Positions 1-9,713 are shown, counted from the stretch's first letter. The stretch is 64,000 bases of DNA from Flavobacteriales bacterium (GCA_026993355.1 JALWTX010000008.1:169014-233013); one strand, 5' to 3'. A program made the numbers and translations. Notes: a model not told the origin generated them from the sequence alone.

Positions 1-1
1 C

Positions 2-1258
2 TGTGTTGGCAGGCAAGAGGAAGCCGATTATCTTGAAAATATCAAACAAATACGACAAATTATTAAAGGGAATTTCAAGGAAGCCATTCGTTTTTTTAAA
101 CAGCAAATGCAAACTTATGCTATCAAACTCGAATTTGAAAAAGCGCAGGAAATTAAAGAAAAATTGGCTTCGTTAGAGAATTATCAAGCACATTCTACAG
201 TGGTTAATCCTACTATAAACAACGTTGAAGTGTACAGTATTGTATCAGATGCCTCGCAAGCATATGTTAATTTTTTACAAGTTGGACATGGGGCCATTAT
301 ACGTTCGCATACCTTAGAATTGAAAAAACGTTTGGATGAAACCGATCAAGAATTGTTAGAATTGGCTATTATTGAGATAAGGCAGCGCTTTGATTTGCAA
401 ACCAAAGAAATATATGTCCCTTTTAAATTAAATATTCTGAAAGATCTCAAACAGACTGTGCCGCAAAAAGGTGATAAAAAACGTTTGTTAGAACTCTCCA
501 GGCGTAATGCCGTGTATTACCGGTTAGAAAAATTAAAGCAATTGCAATTAACCGATCCGGATAAACATGTGAACCGGTTAATGAAGCAGATGAAAGAAGA
601 TTTGCGCCTTCCGGTGGAGCCACGTCATATTGAATGCTTTGATAATTCCAATATACAAGGGACAAATCCTGTAGCGGCGTGTGTGGTTTTTAAAAATGGC
701 AAACCAAGTAAAAAGGATTACCGGCATTTTAATATTAAAACCGTAGAGGGGCCGGATGATTTTGCTTCAATGGCTGAAATCATTACCCGTCGATATCAGC
801 GCTTGCTGGACGAAAAAGCCGATTTGCCGCAATTAATCATTGTTGATGGCGGCAAAGGTCAATTATCGTCAGCCGTTAAGAGTTTAAAAAAATTGGGCTT
901 ATATGGCAAAATTTCAATCATAGGTATTGCCAAACGTTTAGAAGAAATTTATTATCCCAATGATCCGGTTCCGCTTTATTTGGATAAAAAGTCAGAAACC
1001 TTACGTGTGATACAAAAAGCACGGGATGAAGCCCATCGTTTTGGAATAACTTTTCATCGTAAAAAACGCCTCGGTAATACCTTAAAAACCGAATTGGAAC
1101 AAATTCCGGGTATTGGTCCTAAAACCATTTTGACATTGTTACAAACATTCAAATCGGTTAAAAGAATAAAAGAAGCTTCACAAGAAGAATTAAGTGCCAT
1201 AATCGGACCGCATAAATCAGCTATCATTTGGCAATGGTTTCATGATAAAACGAACTGA
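2..1258 (+). CDS. uvrC: Excinuclease ABC subunit C, 3' portion (5' end outside window)
   Basis: UvrC makes the two incisions on either side of a DNA lesion after UvrB has bound it. The frame is open from base 2, so the gene begins before the window. About 418 residues are present, so roughly the first third, including the GIY-YIG nuclease domain, is missing. The visible part starts at the CVGRQ motif, then has the UVR segment that contacts UvrB (LEFEKAQEIKEKL). Next is the RNase H-like 5'-incision domain (ECFDNSNIQGTNPVA, later VDGGKGQL). It ends with a helix-hairpin-helix region (IPGIGPKT). An internal ATG at 107 is not the true start because homology continues upstream of it. uvrB lies 15.5 kb downstream on the same strand, not in an operon with it. 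Confidence 0.97.
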   Translation, partial: CVGRQEEADYLENIKQIRQIIKGNFKEAIRFFKQQMQTYAIKLEFEKAQEIKEKLASLENYQAHSTVVNPTINNVEVYSIVSDASQAYVNFLQVGHGAIIRSHTLELKKRLDETDQELLELAIIEIRQRFDLQTKEIYVPFKLNILKDLKQTVPQKGDKKRLLELSRRNAVYYRLEKLKQLQLTDPDKHVNRLMKQMKEDLRLPVEPRHIECFDNSNIQGTNPVAACVVFKNGKPSKKDYRHFNIKTVEGPDDFASMAEIITRRYQRLLDEKADLPQLIIVDGGKGQLSSAVKSLKKLGLYGKISIIGIAKRLEEIYYPNDPVPLYLDKKSETLRVIQKARDEAHRFGITFHRKKRLGNTLKTELEQIPGIGPKTILTLLQTFKSVKRIKEASQEELSAIIGPHKSAIIWQWFHDKTN

Positions 1259-1319
1259 AAATATTCTTATTTATTTTACGCTACCTGCCTTTTATCCGTA
1301 CCTTTCAGCTAAAATGTCG

Positions 1320-1327
1320 TATCTTTG
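1320..1327 (+). promoter_or_regulatory. Predicted -7 box for ferritin gene
   Basis: TATCTTTG is an exact match to the Bacteroidetes -7 consensus TAnnTTTG, 18 bases before the ferritin ATG. No clear TTG -33 element is seen at 17-23 bases upstream, so this is a motif-only call. Confidence 0.45.
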
Positions 1328-1345
1328 TTATAAAAAATTATCATT

Positions 1346-1852
1346 ATGTTACCTAAACAAATAGCGGAAGCTTTAAATAAACAAATAAATGCCGAATTTG
1401 CCTCGGCATATTTATATTTGTCTATGTCAGCTTATTTAAATGAGGTTAGTTTGGTCGGTTTTGCCAATTGGATGCGGGCACAATATGAAGAAGAGGTTTT
1501 TCATGCCATGAAAATGTATGATTATGTATTAGAACGGGGCGGAACTATTAAGTTAGATGCTGTGGCAGCACCGCAACAAAGTTGGAAGGATATTATTGAG
1601 GTATTTGAAGCTGTTTTGCATCATGAACAAGAAATTACCCATTCTATAAACCGGTTGGTCAGTTTGGCGATTGCCGAACAAGATCATGCCACCGTTAATT
1701 TTTTGCAATGGTTTGTAGACGAGCAAGTTGAAGAAGAGGCCAGTGTTTCTGAACTTTTAGCCCAATTAAAATTAGTTGGTGGTCAAGGCAGCGGTTTGTT
1801 TATGCTTGACCGCGAAGCCGCTCAGCGAAAATTTATTCAACCGCAAGTTTGA
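1346..1852 (+). CDS. ftnA: Non-heme bacterial ferritin
   Basis: Cytosolic iron-storage protein that oxidises Fe(II) and stores it as a mineral inside a 24-subunit shell. The 168-residue length is typical of bacterial FtnA. The ferroxidase ligands fall at the same residue numbers as in Escherichia coli FtnA: E17, E50, H53, E94, Q127 and E130. These lie in the motifs NAEFASAYLYLSM, YEEEVFHAM and DEQVEEEA. There is no haem-ligand methionine pattern of bacterioferritin. A TAnnTTTG box sits just upstream. Its TGA stop overlaps the next gene's ATG by one base (TGATG), so the glycosyltransferase downstream is probably translationally coupled, although no functional link is obvious. Confidence 0.96.
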   Translation: MLPKQIAEALNKQINAEFASAYLYLSMSAYLNEVSLVGFANWMRAQYEEEVFHAMKMYDYVLERGGTIKLDAVAAPQQSWKDIIEVFEAVLHHEQEITHSINRLVSLAIAEQDHATVNFLQWFVDEQVEEEASVSELLAQLKLVGGQGSGLFMLDREAAQRKFIQPQV

Positions 1853-2892
1853 TGAGAAAAATAATGGTTTTCCGGTTTTCGGCCATGGGCGATATAGCCA
1901 TGACCGTACCAGTATTAAAAGCTGTTTTAGAACAAAATCCGTCCTTAGAAATCGTGATGGTTTCACGACCTTTTTATGCCCCTTTTTTTAAAGATTTACC
2001 CCGCACCAAATTTATAGGGGTTAATTTAAAAACAGCGTATAAAGGATTGCCCGGTATATTTCGTCTCTTTAAGAAACTGCGGACAGAGCAGCCGGACGCC
2101 ATCGCAGATTTGCATGATGTGTTAAGAACCAAAATTTTAAATCTTTTTTTTAAAATTTCAGGGTTTAAGGTTGCAGTCATCCGGAAAGGCCGCAAGGAAA
2201 AACGCGCTTTAACCCGGCAAAAAAATAAAGTGTTTATACCACTTAAATCGACCAATGAACGTTACGCCGATGTTTTTAGAACTTTAGGTTATAAGGTTGA
2301 CCTGAATAAAAATTTACCTGTCCCTAAACCTGTTTTGTCTAAACCTGTCGAGCTTTTTTTGCAAACATTTGCCGGACAGCCGGTTATAGGTATTGCGCCA
2401 TTTGCTGCACATGAAGGTAAACAATATCCGTTAGAAAAACTGAGAAAAGTACTCGAAATAGTTTTAGATAAGCATCCGGAAGTGAATATTTTGCTTTTTG
2501 GTGGTGGTGAGAAAGAAAAGAAAGCTTTGGACGATTTGGAAAAAATGAACCGTAACCGCATTGTTAATTTAGTTGGCGTATTTAATTTTGAGGAAGAATT
2601 ACAACTAATCAGCCGTTTAAAATTAATGTTGAGCATGGATTCCGGTAATGGCCATTTAGCCGCTTTATATCAGGTGCCGGTAGTAACTATTTGGGGGGCA
2701 ACACATCCATATGCCGGATTTGCGCCTTTTCAACAACCGGCTGATAATCAATTGATACCCGATCGGGATAAATTTCCGCAGTTGCCGACTTCGGTTTACG
2801 GAAATAAAGTTTTCCCGGGTTTTGAAGCGGTATGGGATACTATTACGCCGGAAAAAATAAGTGATAAAATATTAAACATTTTACAGTCTTAA
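1852..2892 (+). CDS. Glycosyltransferase family 9 (heptosyltransferase-like)
   Basis: Probable GT-B fold transferase adding a sugar, possibly a heptose, to lipopolysaccharide core on the inner-membrane face. It has 346 residues from ATG 1852. A TTG three bases earlier is possible but less likely, because the ATG overlaps the ferritin stop in a coupled arrangement. The N-terminal RFSAMGDIAMTVPVLKAV matches the family 9 opening. The C-terminal half has GIAPFAAHEGKQYP, a glycine-rich strand (LLFGGGEKEK) and MDSGNGHLAAL near residue 262, the usual nucleotide-sugar-side motif. The acceptor and donor cannot be read from sequence. It converges on the response regulator gene with a three-base gap and no visible terminator. 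Confidence 0.88.
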   Translation: MRKIMVFRFSAMGDIAMTVPVLKAVLEQNPSLEIVMVSRPFYAPFFKDLPRTKFIGVNLKTAYKGLPGIFRLFKKLRTEQPDAIADLHDVLRTKILNLFFKISGFKVAVIRKGRKEKRALTRQKNKVFIPLKSTNERYADVFRTLGYKVDLNKNLPVPKPVLSKPVELFLQTFAGQPVIGIAPFAAHEGKQYPLEKLRKVLEIVLDKHPEVNILLFGGGEKEKKALDDLEKMNRNRIVNLVGVFNFEEELQLISRLKLMLSMDSGNGHLAALYQVPVVTIWGATHPYAGFAPFQQPADNQLIPDRDKFPQLPTSVYGNKVFPGFEAVWDTITPEKISDKILNILQS

Positions 2893-2895
2893 CTA

Positions 2896-3630
2896 TTATT
2901 GCTGATTCATTAAACTCAGAAAATCTTTGCGTTTGTTTTTTGATAAAGGAATGGTGTGTTTATTCATCAGTTCAATATAACCTTCGTTAAGATACCGGGT
3001 AACAAATTTTAAATTGATAATATGCGAACGGTGCGCATGGAAAAAATGCCGGTTTTCAAGTAAGTCTACAAATTTGCCTAAATTATAAGAACTTAAGAAT
3101 TCTTGGCCATTCTTACAGATAATTTTTGTATAACCTTCGGCGCCTTCTAAACGCACCAAATCGTCTATTTTTATAAATGTATAGCCTTCTTGCGTAGGAA
3201 TGGATAAGGTATTGCTTTTTTGGTTGAGCAGGTCTAATAAAGCTTTGTTGTTTTCGCGTGCCACTTTCATCGAAATGTTTTTTTTGGCTTTAATAACAGC
3301 TTCATTCAAGGCTTCGTCATCAATAGGTTTGACAATATAACCAATGGCCGAATGTTTGATAGCTTGAATGGCATATGCATCGTAAGCCGTCACAAATATA
3401 ACTTCAAATTCAGGTTCGTCAAATTGTGATAATACATCAAAGCCACTCATATTGGGCATAGCAATGTCTAAAAAAACCAAATTAGGTTTAAGTTGCCTAA
3501 TGGCTTCAACAGCTTTTTCAGGTTCTTGAAAAGTTGCTAAAATATTTATGTCCGGATGATTTTTTTTTAATTTTTTTTCCAACATTTTAAGGGCTTTAGC
3601 CTCATCATCTAACAAAATGCAATTTATCAT
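2896..3630 (-). CDS. LytTR-family DNA-binding response regulator
   Basis: Response regulator of the LytR/AlgR class, 244 residues. The receiver domain is about residues 1-120, with acidic pocket D8/D9, phospho-acceptor D55 in LVFLDIAMPNMSGFDVL, and the conserved lysine in GYIVKP. The LytTR DNA-binding domain occupies about 140-240 (GYTFIKIDDLVRLEGAEGYTK, then HRSHIINL). Its start codon overlaps the upstream kinase stop in an ATGA arrangement, so the two are one operon and a cognate pair. The target genes cannot be deduced from the window. The divergently transcribed rseP gene beyond the kinase is one candidate. Confidence 0.95.
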   Translation of the reverse strand: MINCILLDDEAKALKMLEKKLKKNHPDINILATFQEPEKAVEAIRQLKPNLVFLDIAMPNMSGFDVLSQFDEPEFEVIFVTAYDAYAIQAIKHSAIGYIVKPIDDEALNEAVIKAKKNISMKVARENNKALLDLLNQKSNTLSIPTQEGYTFIKIDDLVRLEGAEGYTKIICKNGQEFLSSYNLGKFVDLLENRHFFHAHRSHIINLKFVTRYLNEGYIELMNKHTIPLSKNKRKDFLSLMNQQ

Positions 3631-6449
3631 AGTTTGGTTATTTTAAGTTTAACAATGGTATTATAAGGCGTGGAAGGGTCATTGGTTGTATCAGTAATGG
3701 TATAAACAATATACCATTTTTCAGATAAATTTAAAAGTTTAATCCGTTCTTTTAAGATTTGGGTGGATCTGGATTGATGTTTTTTGAGTGAGGTGCGGTT
3801 TATTTCTTTAGATTTTTCCAGACCAACACCATCATCTTGTATGGTGACTTCAAAAGTTTTAGGATCGATATATTTGAAATCAAGGCATATAGTCCCTTTA
3901 CCTTTTTTATGAAAAATGCCATGATTGACAGCGTTTTCAACAATTGGTTGAAGTAATAAAGTGGGTATTTCGACTTGGTTGACTTTTAATCGTGGATCAA
4001 TTTTTACACAATAGGTAAAATTATCGCCAAAACGCATTTTTTCTAAATTTAAATATGATTTTAGCAAATCTATTTCTTGATCTAAACGAATGGCTTTTTT
4101 ACGCGAAAATTCAAAAATCATCCGTATTAAGCGTGAAAATTTTACCAAATACGTTTCTGATTTATCGTAATTTTCATCATTGATATAATATTGTATGGCG
4201 TTTAACGAATTGAAAACAAAATGTGGATTCATTTGACTGCGTAGAGCATGCAATTCAAATTCGGCCATTTGTTTTTGGGCTACTAATTTTTCTCTTTGTT
4301 TATTTAGTTCTTTACGGCGGGTCCAATAACCAATAGAAAAAATGAACGTCAGAAAGATGAAAATCATTAAAAATTTAGCCCAATCTTTTTGCCACCATAA
4401 AGGTAAAATTTCAAAAGTGAATGAAGCTGTTTGTACCTGGCCGTATGAATTGATGACTTTAATTTTAAAGGTATATCTACCGGGTCCCAAACTATTGAAA
4501 TTGACATTTTTGGCATGAATGGCTTGCCATTGATTTTGCAAGGGCAAAAGTTGATAAAAATACCGGTTGTGTTCTTGTCCATAATAGTCAATTAGGCCAA
4601 AATCAAATGAAATATTATTGTTTTTGGTGTAAAGTACATGGTTGTTTGTGCTGTCTAATTTTTTGTTATTATATTTTATAGCTTTAAAATATATTTTTTG
4701 AATGGGCAAGTCAGTGATTTGATTTTTATCTACAGATACAATACCGCTAAAATTAGAAGAAAATAACTTATTTCCTAATATAGCAAGGTGATTAACATGG
4801 TCGGAAACCAAGCCGTCAGTTTTACGCAAGGTTTTTTTATAAATCAATTGGCCATTGTGATAATCAAAATTTAATACGCCTTTTTGGCTGGCTAACCAAA
4901 CTTCATTGCCATTGGTTTGAATATGATTGATAATCAAATTTTTGGTTTCGGGTATAAGTTTAAAATTACCATTTCCATCCCAAAGATAGGCGCCCAACCC
5001 ATCTGTTCCGATAATTAAATGCTCCTTGAATTTTTTGAGCGACAAAACCGGAAAACTTTCTTTATCTGGTGGATTTATTTGATTGAATTTATGATGAGCC
5101 ATCTCAAAAATGCCGACCGGTGTACCGGCTATTATTTTTCCTTTAAAGTCGGTAAAACAATTAGCCCCTTCTAATGGATAAGTCTTGACTAATTTAAATT
5201 TATCGTCAAATATGCTAATGGCATTACGTTCGCGCACGGCAAATTTGTGCCCAATAGGCAAAACGCCTTTGCCAATACGGTAATAGATGCCTGTTTTGCC
5301 TTTTTTCTTAATTAAAGTGGAAGTATTGGCTAAGATGCCGAAGTTTTGATCATCGAGGTATAAAAAATCAAAAATATAATCGTTCAATTTGTAAAATAAT
5401 TCAAATTTATTTTTTTCAGGATTGTATTTAAAGATCCCTTTATTTAATACGCCGGCAAATAATTTTCCCTGCATTTTTTTAATAAATTGAACCGGCTGGT
5501 TTGTAAGGTAGGCATGGCTGCTCAAACTGTTTTTTGGAAAAAAATAGATGCCTTTGGCATAAGTTGTTCCCCAAAAGTTGCCTTGTTTGTCTTTATAAAG
5601 TGTAGAGAGCAAAAAATTTTGCGGAAAAAGATGAATATTCTTTAATTTATAATGTTTGTCAAGTTCAGCCCAAAAATTTTCACTGGAAATCTGTACACTT
5701 TGCTCTGTAGCCATCAACCGTGTAAAGACATTTGGTTTTAATAATTTTTCTTTGATTAAATTATGTTTTGTTAAGTTTTTGAGGTTAATAAACGTAAAGC
5801 CTTGATTTAATCTCACCACCAACAAACTGTCATTAATTTGACCATTAATATATAAATCGCGTTTTGGAATAATATATTTTTTAATAATTTGATTATGCCG
5901 GTTATAAAGTGCTATTTCAGTTTTTTTTCCTTTGGCATTACTTTGCATATAATGAATGCTGTCATGAATGAGTTTTAAGGGCACCTTGTTTTTTTGTCTT
6001 GGAATACTTCTAATGGCATGCCATTGACCGTTGGCTAATTTGTAATTGTTGTTATAACTTCTAAATACAATTTTTTGCAAATCGGTATTGATCGTGGTTG
6101 GGTACAAAAAGTTCTTATCTTCGGCATAAAAATTATAAATAGAGTCGTTTTGAATGTAGCCTAACCTGTTTGAGCGGGTAAAAAACCAAAGTTTATTATC
6201 TTTTGTAAGGATAATTTCCCAAATGTCATTACTGGGTAAACCATCGGCAGTGGTGAAATTTTTGAAGTAAGAACCATCAAATTTAGCCAAACCTTTATCT
6301 GTCGCAATCCAGATATATCCGTCATAATCTTGGATAATTTTATAAGTTCGATTGCTTGGCAGTCCTTGTTCAATTGTAAAATGTTTATAGCCCTGGGCAT
6401 GGCTGCTCAGAGCTATAAACAAAACAAAAGCAATTAAAGAAATTTTCAT
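3627..6449 (-). CDS. Two-component propeller sensor histidine kinase (LytS-type)
   Basis: Sensor kinase of 940 residues. I start it at ATG 6449, which gives a clear signal peptide ending ALSSHAQ; the 25 extra residues upstream lack any signal. The periplasmic part has beta-propeller repeats (GLPSNRTYKIIQDYDGYIWI, GLPSNDIWEI, GLVSDHVNHL) over about residues 20-620. A Y_Y_Y domain follows at about 620-680 (LGPGRYTFKIKV). There is one membrane helix near 690-712 and a short coiled coil. The His_kinase domain has the phospho-histidine in LRSQMNPHFVFNSLNAI near 737. The ATPase domain is at about 835-930 (PIVENAVNHGI, DDGVGL). This layout is the Bacteroidetes propeller sensor type but with a separate LytTR partner, not a hybrid. 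Ligand unknown. Confidence 0.94.
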   Translation of the reverse strand: MKISLIAFVLFIALSSHAQGYKHFTIEQGLPSNRTYKIIQDYDGYIWIATDKGLAKFDGSYFKNFTTADGLPSNDIWEIILTKDNKLWFFTRSNRLGYIQNDSIYNFYAEDKNFLYPTTINTDLQKIVFRSYNNNYKLANGQWHAIRSIPRQKNKVPLKLIHDSIHYMQSNAKGKKTEIALYNRHNQIIKKYIIPKRDLYINGQINDSLLVVRLNQGFTFINLKNLTKHNLIKEKLLKPNVFTRLMATEQSVQISSENFWAELDKHYKLKNIHLFPQNFLLSTLYKDKQGNFWGTTYAKGIYFFPKNSLSSHAYLTNQPVQFIKKMQGKLFAGVLNKGIFKYNPEKNKFELFYKLNDYIFDFLYLDDQNFGILANTSTLIKKKGKTGIYYRIGKGVLPIGHKFAVRERNAISIFDDKFKLVKTYPLEGANCFTDFKGKIIAGTPVGIFEMAHHKFNQINPPDKESFPVLSLKKFKEHLIIGTDGLGAYLWDGNGNFKLIPETKNLIINHIQTNGNEVWLASQKGVLNFDYHNGQLIYKKTLRKTDGLVSDHVNHLAILGNKLFSSNFSGIVSVDKNQITDLPIQKIYFKAIKYNNKKLDSTNNHVLYTKNNNISFDFGLIDYYGQEHNRYFYQLLPLQNQWQAIHAKNVNFNSLGPGRYTFKIKVINSYGQVQTASFTFEILPLWWQKDWAKFLMIFIFLTFIFSIGYWTRRKELNKQREKLVAQKQMAEFELHALRSQMNPHFVFNSLNAIQYYINDENYDKSETYLVKFSRLIRMIFEFSRKKAIRLDQEIDLLKSYLNLEKMRFGDNFTYCVKIDPRLKVNQVEIPTLLLQPIVENAVNHGIFHKKGKGTICLDFKYIDPKTFEVTIQDDGVGLEKSKEINRTSLKKHQSRSTQILKERIKLLNLSEKWYIVYTITDTTNDPSTPYNTIVKLKITKL

Positions 6450-6677
6450 GAAAAAATCAGCACAAATTGGTTTGACATTAATGGTAATATTTATGCTTTT
6501 ACAAAAAAAAGCTTTTTCAGGCATACTTTAGTTCCTTATTGATTAAAATAGGATTTTCATTCAACTAAAAATACTTTTGGTTTGATTAAACAAAAATTTA
6601 GATTGTAAAGAGCAGGTAAAAATACAGAATTAACATTTCTTTGTCAATAAATATTTTATCTTTCATTCAAAATAGCT

Positions 6678-6685
6678 TATTTTTG
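6678..6685 (+). promoter_or_regulatory. Predicted -7 box for rseP
   Basis: TATTTTTG matches TAnnTTTG and lies 24 bases before the chosen rseP ATG at 6710. It falls inside the longer TTG-initiated frame from 6641, which argues against that longer start. No convincing -33 element is seen. Confidence 0.4.
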
Positions 6686-6709
6686 CCTTTATTAAATTAT
6701 TTAAACAGA

Positions 6710-8056
6710 ATGAATTCTACATTAATTATTATATTTCAATTATTTTTAAGTCTGAGTATTTTAGTCGTTTTACACGAGTTGGGCCATTTTTTGGCGGCCA
6801 AATTCTTTGGAACCAAAGTCGATAAATTTTATTTATTTTTCAATCCCGGATTTTCATTATTTAAGAAGAAAATTGGTGAAACGGAATATGGAATTGGCTG
6901 GTTACCATTGGGTGGCTATGTCAAAATTGCTGGTATGATAGACGAAAGTATGGATAAAGACTTTTTAAATAGCGAACCACAGCCATGGGAATTCAGAAGT
7001 AAACCAGCTTGGCAACGACTCATTATTATGTTAGGCGGGGTTACCGTCAATATTATTTTGGCTATCGTTATTTATATTAGTTTGGCTTATGCTTATGGCG
7101 AGCAATTAGTTCCGATGGATTCATTAAAAGGTGGCTTGCAAATAGTGAATCCGACTTTAAAGGATGCCGGATTGAAAACCGGAGATAAAATTATTAAAAT
7201 TAATAACGAACCGGTTAAATATGCCAACACTGTTGATGCTAAATTGATTGCGGCAAAACAAGTAGCGGTTCAAAGAAATGGTGAAACTAAAACAATTAAT
7301 TTTCCGGTTAACTTCATAGAAAAATTAGTAGAAAACAAAAGTAAAGGACCTAAAGCCTTAACTTCCATTCGTTTTCCGTTTATTGTGGAGAAAGTTGCCG
7401 GTAAAGCAAATGAAGATCAGTTAAAAAAAGGCGATCAGATTATTGCCATTAACGGTCAGCCCGCCGAATATTTAGACCAAATTAAACCTCTTTTGGCACA
7501 AAACAAAGGACAGGTCATTAAGGCTACAGTTTTGCGTCAGGGTAAGCCGGTTGAGGTTGAATTAAAAGTAGATGAGACCGGAAAATTAGGTGTTCAACTC
7601 AATGGTGATTTTAAAGAATGGCAAAAACGCGGGTATTTAATAATTGTAAATAAAAAATACAGTTTACTAAGTGCCATACCGGCAGGTTTAAAACGAACCA
7701 AAGAAACATTTTTAAGTTATATCGATCAATTAAAAATGATTTTTAATCCAAAAACCGGTGCTTATAAAGGAGTCGGTGGTTTTATTTCTATTGCTAAAAT
7801 TTTCCCTGACACTTGGGACTGGGGACGCTTTTGGACCATTACGGCCTTTCTTTCCATTATGTTGGCAGTCTTAAATGTATTGCCTATTCCGGCTTTAGAT
7901 GGCGGGCATGCCATGTTTACCATCTACGAAATGATAACCGGCCGTAAACCCAATGAAAAAGTTTTAGAGTATGCCCAAGTGGCCGGATTTATCTTGCTAT
8001 TGGCACTTGTTGTATTGGTCAATGGAAATGATATTATTAAAAACTTTTTTAAATAA
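6710..8056 (+). CDS. rseP: Site-2 intramembrane zinc metalloprotease, RseP family
   Basis: Membrane-embedded M50 protease that cleaves transmembrane anti-sigma factors or signal peptides. It has 448 residues from ATG 6710. A TTG at 6641 would add 23 residues but would contain the predicted -7 box. The first helix carries the zinc site HELGHF (H22, E23, H26). Two PDZ-like segments lie at about residues 130-290 (GLKTGDKIIKINNEPV and LKKGDQIIAINGQPA). The second active-site motif is in ALDGGHAMF near 396, followed by a last helix. About 18 bases separate it from rbfA downstream, so they are probably co-transcribed. Confidence 0.95.
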   Translation: MNSTLIIIFQLFLSLSILVVLHELGHFLAAKFFGTKVDKFYLFFNPGFSLFKKKIGETEYGIGWLPLGGYVKIAGMIDESMDKDFLNSEPQPWEFRSKPAWQRLIIMLGGVTVNIILAIVIYISLAYAYGEQLVPMDSLKGGLQIVNPTLKDAGLKTGDKIIKINNEPVKYANTVDAKLIAAKQVAVQRNGETKTINFPVNFIEKLVENKSKGPKALTSIRFPFIVEKVAGKANEDQLKKGDQIIAINGQPAEYLDQIKPLLAQNKGQVIKATVLRQGKPVEVELKVDETGKLGVQLNGDFKEWQKRGYLIIVNKKYSLLSAIPAGLKRTKETFLSYIDQLKMIFNPKTGAYKGVGGFISIAKIFPDTWDWGRFWTITAFLSIMLAVLNVLPIPALDGGHAMFTIYEMITGRKPNEKVLEYAQVAGFILLLALVVLVNGNDIIKNFFK

Positions 8057-8074
8057 AAACCTTTTTATAAAAAA

Positions 8075-8434
8075 ATGGAAACAACCAGACAAAAACGAAT
8101 TGCCAAAATTATTCAAATGGATTTAGCCGAAATTCTTCAAGGTGAAGTGCGTAAGGCCGGCATTAAAAATCTTATTATAACCGTTTCTAAAGTGAAGGTC
8201 ACCCCTGATTTAAATTTGGCTAAAGTTTATGTCAGTGTCTTCCCTTCGTCTAAGGCAGACGACATACTTAAAGCTTTGACGGCAAATGCAAAGCAAATTA
8301 AGCATGCCGTTGCACAACGGGTAAAACATCAATTGCGCAAAATGCCCGATTTGGTATTTTATCGCGATGATTCGTTAGATTATATCGAAAAAATTGATGA
8401 AGAATTGGAAAAAGGAGAAAATCCGATTGATTAA
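8075..8434 (+). CDS. rbfA: 30S ribosome-binding factor A
   Basis: Cytosolic assembly factor that binds the 30S subunit during late 16S rRNA maturation and is linked to cold growth. The 119 residues match the usual length. The KH-like core is recognisable: RIAKIIQMDLAEIL, then ITVSKVKVTPDLNLAKVYVS, then a C-terminal helix and RKMPDLVFYRDDSLDY. It lies between rseP and a LolC/E-type permease with short gaps. Confidence 0.95.
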   Translation: METTRQKRIAKIIQMDLAEILQGEVRKAGIKNLIITVSKVKVTPDLNLAKVYVSVFPSSKADDILKALTANAKQIKHAVAQRVKHQLRKMPDLVFYRDDSLDYIEKIDEELEKGENPID

Positions 8435-8445
8435 ATTCCCTTATT

Positions 8446-9654
8446 TTGAATTATATCCGCTTCATTTCAAAAAGATATCTCTTTTCAAAAAGCGGCAATA
8501 ATGCTATTAATATTATTGTTAAAATTGCCTCTTTTGGGGTATTGATTGTTTCTGCGGCATTTATTATTGTCTTGTCGGGTTTTTCCGGTATACGGACTTT
8601 TAATCTAAATTTAATTAAGATGACTGATCCGGATATTAAAATAACCTCCACCAAAGGAAAATATTTTAAGTTTACTAAGGAATTAAAATCTTTTTTAAAT
8701 AATGACCCGGCTGCCAAAGCTTATACGAAAAGTGTTGAAGAAAAGGTTTTCGTTTTATTTGAGAAAAAACAAAAAATAGCCAAATTACAAGGGGTTGACA
8801 GTAATTTTACAAAGGTTGTTCCGCTTGATTCGACTATAATTGCTGGCAGAATGCCAGCGCCAGCTACCAATGAGTTGCTTGTTGGCGTTTCTATGGCCAA
8901 TGATTTGTCTTACATGTTATCGGGCAATAATTACGAGGTTTTTCAACTTTTGGTTCCCAAGCCCGGGAGCGGCCTGATAACGGATCCCCGCCAAGCTTTT
9001 CAGGTCAAATATTTTTTACCGGTTGGCATATATCAAACCACCCCGGATCATGATCAAGTTTATCTTTATACCTCTTTGTCTGCTGCCCAAGATTTACTAA
9101 ACTTGCCTTCAAATCGCGTATCTTCTGTTTCCATTTCGGTGACGCAACCTGAACAAATAACCCCTCTGCAAAAACGTTTGTCACAAAAATTTGGGAAGCA
9201 ATTGCGTATAAGGAACCGTAAGCAACTAAACCGGTTGTTATACCGTATGCTTAATACCGAAAATTTGATGGTTTATTTTATCTTCGCTTTAATCTTACTT
9301 TTGGCTTTGTTTAATATTATCGGAACCATTATGATGATTATTATTGATAAATCATCGAATATGAAAACCTTGCGTGTTTTGGGGTTAACACCTGCCGAAA
9401 TAAAAAGGATTTTTATGATTCAGGGTTTTAGTATGACTTTTCTGAGTGGATTGGCCGGCATTATCTTCGGCTTAATTTTGATTGCGATTCAAAAAATGTG
9501 GCCTTATTTGTATATTCCGCAAACAAATATGCCTTATCCGGTAGAATTTAGATGGACCAATGTTTTATGGGTCATCCTCACGGTTATATTTATGGGCGCT
9601 TTTGCTACTTATGTGGCTCTGTTAAAACTTACTGAAAAAAACCTTACGGCTTAA
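8446..9654 (+). CDS. LolC/LolE-type ABC transporter permease (TTG start)
   Basis: Inner-membrane permease of the MacB/FtsX-LolCE class, probably the membrane subunit that extracts lipoproteins for transport to the outer membrane. It has 402 residues. The first helix after a short basic segment contains FGVLIVSAAFIIVLSGFSGI, a large periplasmic domain follows, and three C-terminal helices finish it (LMVYFIFALILLLALFNIIG onward). I accept the TTG start at 8446, 11 bases after rbfA, because the opening NYIRFISKRYLFSKSGNNAI matches the N-terminus I recall for flavobacterial relatives and no ATG gives it. No LolD ATPase is adjacent. Confidence 0.88.
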   Translation: MNYIRFISKRYLFSKSGNNAINIIVKIASFGVLIVSAAFIIVLSGFSGIRTFNLNLIKMTDPDIKITSTKGKYFKFTKELKSFLNNDPAAKAYTKSVEEKVFVLFEKKQKIAKLQGVDSNFTKVVPLDSTIIAGRMPAPATNELLVGVSMANDLSYMLSGNNYEVFQLLVPKPGSGLITDPRQAFQVKYFLPVGIYQTTPDHDQVYLYTSLSAAQDLLNLPSNRVSSVSISVTQPEQITPLQKRLSQKFGKQLRIRNRKQLNRLLYRMLNTENLMVYFIFALILLLALFNIIGTIMMIIIDKSSNMKTLRVLGLTPAEIKRIFMIQGFSMTFLSGLAGIIFGLILIAIQKMWPYLYIPQTNMPYPVEFRWTNVLWVILTVIFMGAFATYVALLKLTEKNLTA

Positions 9655-9713
9655 AGGTTGATCAATCCTGTAACATTTTAGGTTCATAATCGTCTTTTTC
9701 AAAAGGTTTTTCT

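Noticed and set aside
1776..1991. Open frames overlapping the ferritin/glycosyltransferase junction in other frames
   Set aside because: Shadows of two strongly supported genes, without family resemblance.
6450..6524. Upstream extension of the histidine kinase by 25 residues
   Set aside because: The extension precedes and would bury an excellent signal peptide starting at 6449.
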